DNA from: Acidimicrobiales bacterium
GTDB taxonomy: Bacteria > Actinomycetota > Acidimicrobiia > Acidimicrobiales > SZUA-35
Direction: 5' to 3'
Assembly (NCBI GenBank): GCA_020630065.1
Contig: JAHDCC010000015.1
Location: 34,484-98,483, forward strand
DNA: 64,000 nucleotides
Shown here: positions 17,128 to 25,119 of the stretch, piece by piece
Numbering within the stretch: position 1 is the first letter of the stretch
How the letters are laid out: every line of letters begins with the position of its first letter
Program-made: the position numbers and the translations under genes
Notes under the pieces: generated by a model
Databases searched by the model: none
Told to the model about the DNA's origin: nothing
The model's input: the letters and a program-made list of their open reading frames with translations, nothing else

Positions 17128-20100
17128 CTACTCTCCGGCAAAGGCGTCAAAAAATTGGACGTATGTTGTCATACGGTCAGCGACCACGGCACCTCGGCCG
17201 GGTGGCATCGGTAGCCCAGGTCGCCAGTTCGGGGCGGCGCTAGTCATCTCCTGAATATTGCGAGGATCAGACGGGCGAAGCATCACGAACGTTCGAGCCT
17301 TTTTCATATCAGCGATTAGAGGGTTGGACGAATAGCCGCGGAAACTAGTGATCGAGGCAACCCAACGCACTTTTTTGATTACGCCTTCAATGGCTTTGTC
17401 CACGCTTCGGCCCTCGAACATGTCAACGTCATCGAAAATTAGCATCGGCGCCGATTTCCGATCTCCAGCTGCGACCTCGGCTGCCAGCTCTTCCAGCAGC
17501 TCGGCGATGCCGTCGTCTGCCCCGAAAGACGACTTCTCAAAGCAATCTAACTTTGCCAATGGTGAACTATCCGGCCCAACTGCCCAAACAGAACCTCCAC
17601 CACTTGCCACCTGTTTCGCTATTGCGGCCAAGGTGGTGGAACGACCTGAGCGTGGATCACCGAAGATAGTGACGTTATTGTAAGTCAGGTCCAGCACATA
17701 GTCTGCGTTGGTCATATCTTCCATACCGACGATCGGCTTTGATTCGGAGGCCCCATGATTGGGTACAGGTAGTTGTGCGCCTAAAGCCTGGGTGGCTACT
17801 CGAGAGTCGACTGTACCAACCAGCCCTTCGGCGAAACCGACCATAGGAGGGTTCTCATTTGCTGAAGGATCTTGGTCGGCATTGGTTTCGTTGGCGAGCA
17901 CGGCAGCTTGGAAAATGTTTGGTGAGTTGAGAAACCCTTGCCCTGGGCTAAGTTCAAGATCTTGAACATCTGCTGGTTTGATACCGACTTCGACGTAGGT
18001 ACTCGGATCGGTTTGGCGTAGAAACAATCGATTCGAGATAGCGGACATCACATTGCTTCGAATGCCGTTTCGGCGAGCGGTAGCGATAACAGAGTGAATG
18101 CCGACCTGTCGGCCTTCGACAATGATGTTATTGATTTTCTCGGTCCACCCGTTGAATAAACGAGCAGTCGGTCCAGTTTCTAACGCTTGCAGCAGGTTTT
18201 CGTAGCTATCGATCAAAAACAATATTCGAGAGAAAGTAGGTTTCGCTTCAGCGCGTTCAGCAGCCTGTGAGAGAAGTGAACGTCGACGCTCTAGCTCGTT
18301 TTCTAACGTGGCCACGATTCTGGTGACCGTCTCGAAGTTATCGCTAAGTCCGATTCCCCCGCACTGAGGTAGACGATTCAATGTCGCTAACTCTCGCGAA
18401 GCGAAATCGAGACCGAAAATAGTCAGATTGCCTCCGCCTTTTGAGTGATCGTCGGCGGCGGCCGAAGCAGCGACCGTTTGAAGGAATGTTGTTTTGCCGG
18501 AACCGCCGGTGCCGAAGACGGTCAAACCGCCACTAGCTTCGAGGTTTAGTACCGCCGGATACTGATCTTGAGTCTCGGGGCTATCGATCATACCGATAAC
18601 CACGTCGCGGCCGGGTTCCCTGTCTGTCTGTAGCCGTTTGTCGTCTAATAGTCCGAGGAGGGGGATCAGTTTCGGCAGTTCGTCTTTCCAAGGAGTACGG
18701 CCTCGCTCGTATCCGAGCCGTCTCGATGCTTCTGCTACCGCTTCGAGAACGCTACCGACGTGGGTTACTTCGTCTTGCTCGGCGGGTTCGGAGTGTTCCT
18801 GCGCCGGTTCGGGTTCACCCGATTGAACAGAAACTGTAGGGACGTTGAGCGTGGTGAAACTGCTAACGGTTACGGGTGCTGGCCCAGTTGCGCGTGCTTT
18901 GGGTGCCCCCGACCAGGCTGACTGGAACGCAATAAGTTCGCCCGGTCCGACTCGAGCAAACCCTCTACCTTTTAAGGGTCCGGGTATGTTTGCTGCATCA
19001 TTTGTGCCGATAACGGCCTGAGATTCTGAACTATCTAACATGCGAAGCGAGATACGTAGGTTCGTATTGGCTTTAATGTTTTCGTTGATCGCACCGGAAG
19101 GCCGCTGGGTCGCGAGAATCAGATGGATGCCGAGGCTACGTCCCCGTTGAGCGATGTCAACCATGCCAGCGATGAAATCGGGTATCTCTTTGACAAGAGT
19201 GGCGAATTCGTCGATGACAATCACAAGGGATGGCGGAGCCTCCTCCGGATACTTTTCGATCATCTCTGCGATGTCTTTGGCTTTGCCTTTCATGAGGTCC
19301 ATGCGTCGGTCGAGCTCAGCCCCAAGAGATGTTAAGGCTCGTAGCGAAAGTAGACCATCGAGGTTGGTTACATAGCCGACCGTGTGCGGAACGTCTTTGA
19401 AAAGGTCAGATGAGGCGCCGCCTTTGTAGTCGATAAAAAGAAAGTTGATTTTGCTTGGCGGATTGTGGGAGATCATGCCAGCGACTAGAGACATCAGAAG
19501 TTCACTTTTACCGGCTCCCGATGTGCCGCCGATCAGTGCGTGCGGGCCTTGTTCAACCAGGTCGAGAGTCATCTGCCCGGTTTCGGTCATGCCGACAGGC
19601 CCCTGGAGCGAGTACCCACGGTCTGTGTTCCACTGATCGACAACCCATTCAGGGGTGACGTCATCAACTCCGAACGACGTAAAAAGTGGGACGATCTTGG
19701 GGATAGCGGTGGCTGCATTGGCCGAAGAAGCGTCACGTAGAGGCGCAAGGGAGCGGCCGATTTGTGATGCTGTGGCCGGTTCAAGCTGTTCGAGATGGAG
19801 GGGTTGGTCTGCTCTAGCCGGGTCGGTGAACGCGACAACAGACATCTGTCCGGTAACTAACGGTTGGCAGGTGACGCTTGCTTGGGCTTGACGAGGAACC
19901 CGGTCCGCACTGTCGGTCATCCAAACGACCGTTATTCCCGCTTGGGGGCAAACGTCTAAGAGGCGAGACAGCACGGCTGGGTCGGGGTCGGATGATTTGT
20001 CTAGAAAGAACAGCAGCCAGGGGAAGAGGGCAGATCGGTCTTGTCTGTTCGCTTGTAGTCGAGCGGCCGCAACGGCGGAAAGGTCCCGCATCAGCGCATC

Positions 20101-21516
20101 GGTTTCGGCTTTGGACGAAATCAGATGGTTGGACCCGATAGGGGAACTCGCGGACCGGCAGTGGGGGACCCATTTCAACCATTCGTTTAGCTGTCGGTTG
20201 GGGTGACTGGACGAAAAAATGACGAGGTCTTCAGGACTATGTAAGCATGCGGCTTGAGCTGCGATTGATGCGGCAAGCCCGGTCGTTTCACGGTCGGGTC
20301 CGACCAGGGCTACAACCCCCAACGACGACAAGCTGATGCTGACCGGTACATCTCGGTGGGTCTTAGTGTCACCGACGACGTTATCCATTTCGTCCAGAAA
20401 GTTTTGGTCGCCTGAATTTTCTGGTTTGACGTCGACTTGAGTTGCGGTATCGCCGGTGCCGATTCTGACGGTTAGATAGTCGTATGCGTCGCGGTCGCGC
20501 ACCCAAAGGTTGACGCTGCGATTTTTCGAGCGACTTGCTAGATCGGCTACGTCGGGTGCTTCGCCGAATCTACGGACGCGTTCCTTCCATAGTTTTTCAT
20601 GTATGTCGGCGGCCCGCTTTGTCAATTCTTCCCGGAAACGTGCCACATCCGCTTTGAATTTCTTTCCCGTTCGTCGCCGTTGGTCAAAGAAATTACCAAG
20701 TCCGATGATGGGTGACATGAGAACGAAGAGTAAGAACCGGGGATTGTTATACACGAAATAGAACATCGCCCCCATCAGCAGAGGGGCGAGCATCATCATG
20801 TACGTGAACCGGTTTGGTTCAGGCTTTTTGGGCACTGACCCCAAAGGTTTGATGGCAACTGGTTCGACTGGAGCAGGAAAATATGGGGTTCGATGGAACG
20901 GGACTGCGCCAAATACGTCTCGAGTCGTGGTCGTCATCTGGTCGACGGTTCGTAGCCGCCCACTGGTCGTTCCGATCCGAACGACGTCCGCTTCGGTGAG
21001 TTGTGTAGGTTCGGTAAGCGGAGCGCCGTTAAGCCTCACCTCATTACTCAATCCAGGAGCGGGGGTGATAGTGACGACACGGTTTGCGCCGACATCTAGT
21101 TGAAGATGGTCAGTGGCTACCGCGGAAACATGAGGGTCATTGAGTTGTAGATCTGCGAACTCGGAACGACTTATGCTGTAGGTCCCCGGTTGTAAACGAA
21201 GCGAAGCCCCGGAGTCTGGGCCCGCGGTTATTACAAAGGTGAGTTCCCCAGCTTCCACCTCTGGTTCTGCGTGGAACGGAACGTTTTCGCCGAGGATATG
21301 AACCGTTTCGCCCGAGACAATGCCGGCTTCAGCGATCGTCGTAAACGGGAGTAGAGCTTCACCGTTTGATCGATACGCGACAAGACCGACGCCGTTAGCC
21401 AATCCGAAAAATTTGGCGAGTGCGTCGGTCAAGTCTTCAACCGTATGTGATGGTTCTGCGTCGACTCCTACATCAAAAGAGGGGCCGGTGCTTTGTGCCC
21501 GTAGAAAGAACTCCAT
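17128..21516 (-). CDS. type VII secretion FtsK/SpoIIIE ATPase (EssC/EccC-like) with FHA domain
   Basis: A 1462-residue membrane ATPase that would drive export of WXG100 proteins. Order: ubiquitin-like N-terminus (~1-78), FHA domain (~95-180, SISRSEFADLQLNDPHVSA), two membrane segments (~235-280, MMMLAPLLMGAMFYFVYNN and FLLFVLMSPIIGL), then three FtsK/SpoIIIE ATPase domains. Domain 1 has GGTSGAGKS (~660) with VIVIDEFATL; domain 2 has GTGGSGKTT (~1005); domain 3 has GDPRSGRSTT (~1290), where Arg replaces the Walker lysine, as is common in the distal domains of this family. EccB, EccD, EccE, MycP and EsaA/EssA/EssB homologues are absent from the window. The gene for the WXG100-type protein is 42 bp upstream, same strand. 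Confidence 0.9.
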   Translation of the reverse strand: MEFFLRAQSTGPSFDVGVDAEPSHTVEDLTDALAKFFGLANGVGLVAYRSNGEALLPFTTIAEAGIVSGETVHILGENVPFHAEPEVEAGELTFVITAGPDSGASLRLQPGTYSISRSEFADLQLNDPHVSAVATDHLQLDVGANRVVTITPAPGLSNEVRLNGAPLTEPTQLTEADVVRIGTTSGRLRTVDQMTTTTRDVFGAVPFHRTPYFPAPVEPVAIKPLGSVPKKPEPNRFTYMMMLAPLLMGAMFYFVYNNPRFLLFVLMSPIIGLGNFFDQRRRTGKKFKADVARFREELTKRAADIHEKLWKERVRRFGEAPDVADLASRSKNRSVNLWVRDRDAYDYLTVRIGTGDTATQVDVKPENSGDQNFLDEMDNVVGDTKTHRDVPVSISLSSLGVVALVGPDRETTGLAASIAAQAACLHSPEDLVIFSSSHPNRQLNEWLKWVPHCRSASSPIGSNHLISSKAETDALMRDLSAVAAARLQANRQDRSALFPWLLFFLDKSSDPDPAVLSRLLDVCPQAGITVVWMTDSADRVPRQAQASVTCQPLVTGQMSVVAFTDPARADQPLHLEQLEPATASQIGRSLAPLRDASSANAATAIPKIVPLFTSFGVDDVTPEWVVDQWNTDRGYSLQGPVGMTETGQMTLDLVEQGPHALIGGTSGAGKSELLMSLVAGMISHNPPSKINFLFIDYKGGASSDLFKDVPHTVGYVTNLDGLLSLRALTSLGAELDRRMDLMKGKAKDIAEMIEKYPEEAPPSLVIVIDEFATLVKEIPDFIAGMVDIAQRGRSLGIHLILATQRPSGAINENIKANTNLRISLRMLDSSESQAVIGTNDAANIPGPLKGRGFARVGPGELIAFQSAWSGAPKARATGPAPVTVSSFTTLNVPTVSVQSGEPEPAQEHSEPAEQDEVTHVGSVLEAVAEASRRLGYERGRTPWKDELPKLIPLLGLLDDKRLQTDREPGRDVVIGMIDSPETQDQYPAVLNLEASGGLTVFGTGGSGKTTFLQTVAASAAADDHSKGGGNLTIFGLDFASRELATLNRLPQCGGIGLSDNFETVTRIVATLENELERRRSLLSQAAERAEAKPTFSRILFLIDSYENLLQALETGPTARLFNGWTEKINNIIVEGRQVGIHSVIATARRNGIRSNVMSAISNRLFLRQTDPSTYVEVGIKPADVQDLELSPGQGFLNSPNIFQAAVLANETNADQDPSANENPPMVGFAEGLVGTVDSRVATQALGAQLPVPNHGASESKPIVGMEDMTNADYVLDLTYNNVTIFGDPRSGRSTTLAAIAKQVASGGGSVWAVGPDSSPLAKLDCFEKSSFGADDGIAELLEELAAEVAAGDRKSAPMLIFDDVDMFEGRSVDKAIEGVIKKVRWVASITSFRGYSSNPLIADMKKARTFVMLRPSDPRNIQEMTSAAPNWRPGLPMPPGRGAVVADRMTTYVQFFDAFAGE

Positions 21517-21558
21517 TATTCAACATAGGGTACACGGGGTCTCGGTCGAGCCCGTGAA

Positions 21559-22269
21559 CTACGCTCCTGCGCTGCTGATTTCTTTGTCAGTTTCTTTGAT
21601 GTTGTTGAGCACAGCAAAGAGAGAGTTGCAAGTATTTGCCAGCGAAGCTGATGCAACTGATTGCAGGTCGCCGTCTTCGACTTGAGCCCATGGCGTAACC
21701 TGGCCCCCTTCGTGGAAGGCCGTGTCTTCAGCCCATACAGGGGCAGCGCCTTCGCCAATCATTTTGTTGATTACTTGAACGACAGCGTTACGGCTTTCGC
21801 CCTGCCATTCTTCTTCTGAAATAGCGGTAAGTTCGTCCTTGATATTGCTGCATGCAGTAGCGATTTTGGAGTGGGCATCTTTGATTTCTTGAGCGGCAGC
21901 CCGAAACATTTCTTCATCTACCTGGACCACGTCACCATCTTCAAGTTTGCCCCCATCGAGAGTGAACTGTACCTTCGTGGGAGGCGTAACTGAATCCGCA
22001 GATCCGCCGCCCGCAGCCATGATTGCATTAACAACCTCGCTCACTGCGGTAGCCCCTTTGGTGAGAACCGTAGTTGCAGTGTCTCCAAGGGCGTTTAGCT
22101 GTTCGAACGTGTTGGTGCGGATGATGCCTAAGTTTGGGGCTTGGGCTTGCAGCTGAGAAACCGCTGCGTTTGCTGCGGTCACGCCTGAGCTGATTTCTGT
22201 TAGGCCTGGGTTGAAGCTGTCTTCTACCCAGTTCTTGACGACGATTGGGTTTGCTGCAATTCTTGCCAT
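21559..22269 (-). CDS. long WXG100-type (ESX) protein, predicted T7SS substrate
   Basis: 236 residues from ATG 22269; an ATG 12 bp upstream (22281) is directly abutted by its AGAAGG and so is less likely. Alpha-helical, no signal peptide. The C-terminal half has the WXG100 design: a helix (VDEEMFRAAAQEIKDAHSKIATACSNI) and a W-Q-G turn (residues 155-157, in SEEEWQGES), then a second long helix. The N-terminal ~95 residues are another helical segment ending in a Gly-rich linker, making it over twice the ~100-residue norm. It is the likely cargo or partner of the EssC-like ATPase encoded immediately downstream. Confidence 0.78.
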   Translation of the reverse strand: MARIAANPIVVKNWVEDSFNPGLTEISSGVTAANAAVSQLQAQAPNLGIIRTNTFEQLNALGDTATTVLTKGATAVSEVVNAIMAAGGGSADSVTPPTKVQFTLDGGKLEDGDVVQVDEEMFRAAAQEIKDAHSKIATACSNIKDELTAISEEEWQGESRNAVVQVINKMIGEGAAPVWAEDTAFHEGGQVTPWAQVEDGDLQSVASASLANTCNSLFAVLNNIKETDKEISSAGA

Positions 22270-22557
22270 ATCTATTGCCATCCTTCTCTAGAACGTTATT
22301 GCTTTTGGCAGGCGTCTGCCTGCTAAGGCCAGCAATACGTCTGGCCCGCCAAGCATGATCATAGAGCGGTTTACCTAAGAATCGTAGGTCATCGTCGGGT
22401 ATTTTCTGGAAATAGCAGAGATTAGAGGGTGTGGGAGTTGATTGACGGTAACTGTTAGGCCGAGATTGGGTTCCCGCTTGGATGGTTTGAAGTCAATGTT
22501 GTTTGTTGTGATACCCAGAGCGCCATTGTTAGGGTAAGCGGCGAGGCGGAGGTTGAA
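22270..22557. promoter_or_regulatory. divergent promoter region of the type VII locus
   Basis: About 290 bp separate the leftward WXG100/EssC operon from the rightward lipoprotein operon. Two small hairpins lie near the WXG100 start: GCAGGC-GTCT-GCCTGC at 22308-22323, and a 6-bp stem GGCCAG/CTGGCC around 22327-22346. They could shape the operon's leader mRNA. No clear operator or coding sequence is seen in the rest. Confidence 0.4.
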
Positions 22558-23265
22558 ATGTATCGGTTGTTTGGGTTGCTACTGGGAGCGGTCGTGGCGG
22601 TTTCGGCGTGTTCATCGTCGGGTTCAGTAGCGTCGCCCACGATTGATGTCGACGGTGCCACACCGGGGGTTTCGAGTGTTGACACGACTGTCGACGTTGC
22701 GACAACAGAACGACCCGAAGACGAACGAGCTGAACGCTTGGGTGTTGAGTCGCCGTCGACGACGATAAGCACGGACCCCGATGAGCAAGCGGCCGCCGAC
22801 GTCGTCTACTACGACTACTGGTTCAACCGTGAATGTCGGGTGATGCTGTCGATCTGTGATCTTTCAGGTTATGACCTGACAAGGACTAAACAGAACTCAG
22901 AAGCCAGAAAAGAGAACTACCGTCAAGCGCGAGAACTTGGTTTTTCAGTTGAAGCTGGGGAGCTACCACCTGAATTCACCATCGTGAGGGTCCGGCCTTC
23001 GGAGTCCAACAGTCAAGTTATAGGTGTGTTGGCGTGTCAACGTAACTATGGTGTCGAATACGATCCCGACGGGAATGTGACTGACGACAGCAGTCCGGCT
23101 TCTCTTTCTCTCTATCGGGTGGTTCGCGGCGACGACGGTGAGTGGTTACTTGATGAACGGATAACGGTCACTAAATACCAGCCAGTAACAGTAGGGGAGG
23201 ACGCATGTTCAAGGTACGCAGATTCGGAATTTCCCGACGAGCTAGCCGCCGAATTCTTGGTGTAG
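22558..23265 (+). CDS. lipoprotein of unknown function, type VII locus
   Basis: A 235-residue lipoprotein: hydrophobic leader and lipobox (AVSAC), a low-complexity Thr/Asp/Val linker, then a folded part from ~75 (DEQAAADVVYYDYWFNREC) with several cysteines. The helix-then-sheet pattern resembles NTF2-like accessory lipoproteins, but this is weak. It overlaps the next gene by 61 bp in another frame and is divergent from the WXG100/EssC genes, suggesting an envelope partner of that system. Confidence 0.7.
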   Translation: MYRLFGLLLGAVVAVSACSSSGSVASPTIDVDGATPGVSSVDTTVDVATTERPEDERAERLGVESPSTTISTDPDEQAAADVVYYDYWFNRECRVMLSICDLSGYDLTRTKQNSEARKENYRQARELGFSVEAGELPPEFTIVRVRPSESNSQVIGVLACQRNYGVEYDPDGNVTDDSSPASLSLYRVVRGDDGEWLLDERITVTKYQPVTVGEDACSRYADSEFPDELAAEFLV

Positions 23266-24230
23266 TACTTTTTGGCGCTGCAGCGTTTCTGGTTGCGGCG
23301 CCATCGGCGAGCGCTGATGATCAGGAGTCGGATTTTACGGTTGGGAATTTTCGCCCAGAGGTTTCTCAGGACAGGGATCCAGGTGATGGGCCGACCGGCT
23401 GCACGGTAACCACTAGTGAAGGGTACGTTACGAGAGTGACCGGCGACTTCTTGGGGGTTCGGACACAATCTACGGTCATTACCGAACATACAAACGAAGA
23501 ATTTATCGGGCCGCCAGCTCCGACCGCGGTAGATACCGACATCACCCCGGCCACGGGGACACCCGGATCAGACATTTCGTACCAAGAGATCGAGGACGGC
23601 GAAATCGAGCTCGACGGCGTTCCGTACAACGTCTACGAAGTGACCGGTTGTGACGGCTACGCAGACGGCCAGACCGAAATAGTGTTCGCTCCGCCGACCG
23701 CAGCTGCGTATCTTCCCGCAGTTGACCAAGTTTTGCGGACCGTACTTCCCGTTCCCGAGTTGACGTTGAAACCATTTGACGAAGAAAACGACTGGACTTA
23801 CGTGCAGGCTCCGATCGATTTTCGTACCGATGCTGCGTCGTTGGCTCCCGTCTCATTTGTTTTAGACTCCGGTGGTCCAGATTTTGTAGGAGGCGTCCGG
23901 ATTCGTAGATGGATCGCAGTCGAAGCCGTTCCAAGCCTGGTCATCTTTGAATCGGGCGACCCTCTAGCAGAAGAGACTAGGGTCGAATGTTCCCCCGAAG
24001 AAGCTCTACAGCCTTACGTCGTTGAAACGCCAGGGGCATGCTCATACCAATTCCGAAATAGCTCGTCGGTCACCGACAGCAACCTGTTTGATGCTGAACT
24101 GCGGGTCGAATGGAATGTTACGTTCACCCGCAACGACGGGCCTCCGGGAACCATCGACGTCGACCCGACTATCAACGAAGAAGAGATAGCGGTTGCGGAA
24201 GTCAAAGCCGTCAACGTTTACAACGAATAG
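23205..24230 (+). CDS. secreted protein of unknown function, type VII locus
   Basis: A 341-residue exported protein: a basic Arg-rich N-region, hydrophobic core, and a likely cleavage site after PSASA, followed by an acidic, all-beta-looking mature part with paired cysteines (RVECSPEEAL ... GACSYQF). No sortase signal or C-terminal membrane anchor. A strong GGGGAGG lies 4 bp upstream of ATG 23205, inside the end of the preceding lipoprotein gene, so the 61-bp overlap is real and implies translational coupling. Family not recognised. Confidence 0.72.
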   Translation: MFKVRRFGISRRASRRILGVVLFGAAAFLVAAPSASADDQESDFTVGNFRPEVSQDRDPGDGPTGCTVTTSEGYVTRVTGDFLGVRTQSTVITEHTNEEFIGPPAPTAVDTDITPATGTPGSDISYQEIEDGEIELDGVPYNVYEVTGCDGYADGQTEIVFAPPTAAAYLPAVDQVLRTVLPVPELTLKPFDEENDWTYVQAPIDFRTDAASLAPVSFVLDSGGPDFVGGVRIRRWIAVEAVPSLVIFESGDPLAEETRVECSPEEALQPYVVETPGACSYQFRNSSSVTDSNLFDAELRVEWNVTFTRNDGPPGTIDVDPTINEEEIAVAEVKAVNVYNE

Positions 24231-24458
24231 CGAATTAACTGCTCGAGGCGCTATCTGGCGGCACAATAGATGAGATTTCACATATCAACCTGGTAGAAGG
24301 ATGGCCATTAGGCTTTCAGGTCGGTAGGATTACCCATGATTGTGGAGTAGTGGGAAAGACAAGAGCGTAACTAAGAGGTGTCGTATTGAACGGCGCCGAC
24401 AGGCGCGAGTGGCAGTCGAGTGTGGCGACTGGACATAGGTATTGCAGAAGGCGGAGTA

Positions 24459-25118
24459 ATGGTTGCAACGGCAGAACGTGCTAGTCAGGTAGTCCAAGGA
24501 CCAGAAGAGTTCGAACAGCTTATTTCTCGGCGGCGTCGACGGCCCGGTTGGATCCTTGCCGGTATCGCAATGGTTGTTCTATCAATGCTTATTGGAGTTC
24601 TACTATTTACCTGGACCGCTACTACACAGAAAATGTTGGCGGTTAACGAAGAGATCGTGGCCGGTCACATAATGACCAGCGAAGATCTGCGAGTTGTTGA
24701 CGTCAACCCGGATTCGTCTTTTGCGTGGATACGGGCTGATCAACAAGACAAAATTATTGGCCTGGCAGCTAAAGGAAATATGCCAGAAGGAACCCTGATA
24801 TCTGAAGGGTTATTCACTGAACCATCTCTTGCTTTGATTGAGGGCAAAGTGAACATCCCATATGCGGTAGAGGAGTCACAACTGCCGTTCACCCTCGATG
24901 ATGGTTCGCCGGTACGCATGTACTCGGTCGTTGGTGATTCAAACGACGGACAGCAAGGCGGCGCAGCTCTCTTAGGGACCGCCCGGGTAGTAAGTATCGC
25001 CCGTGTTGAAGGAACACCTCGGCGTCTTGTTTCGCTCTTGGTTGATGCCGACGCCGAAGCTCAAGTTTTGCAAGCAATCGCAGACAATAAACTCCGACTC
25101 GTCCTTATAGGTAACTGA
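24459..25118 (+). CDS. SAF-domain protein, CpaB/RcpC-like Tad pilus assembly factor
   Basis: 219 residues from ATG 24459, which has GGCGGAG just upstream; the earlier GTG at 24420 is less likely. One N-terminal membrane segment (WILAGIAMVVLSMLIGVLLF) is followed by a SAF domain (EEIVAGHIMTSEDLRVVDV) and a beta-rich C-terminal part. CpaB/RcpC proteins sit in the cell wall and steady the Tad/Flp pilus. First gene of the tad operon; 1 bp from the next. Confidence 0.8.
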   Translation: MVATAERASQVVQGPEEFEQLISRRRRRPGWILAGIAMVVLSMLIGVLLFTWTATTQKMLAVNEEIVAGHIMTSEDLRVVDVNPDSSFAWIRADQQDKIIGLAAKGNMPEGTLISEGLFTEPSLALIEGKVNIPYAVEESQLPFTLDDGSPVRMYSVVGDSNDGQQGGAALLGTARVVSIARVEGTPRRLVSLLVDADAEAQVLQAIADNKLRLVLIGN

Positions 25119-25119
25119 C

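Noticed and set aside
24420..24458. Upstream GTG start for the CpaB-like gene.
   Set aside because: The ATG at 24459 has GGCGGAG at good distance and starts before the membrane helix; the extra 13 residues match nothing.
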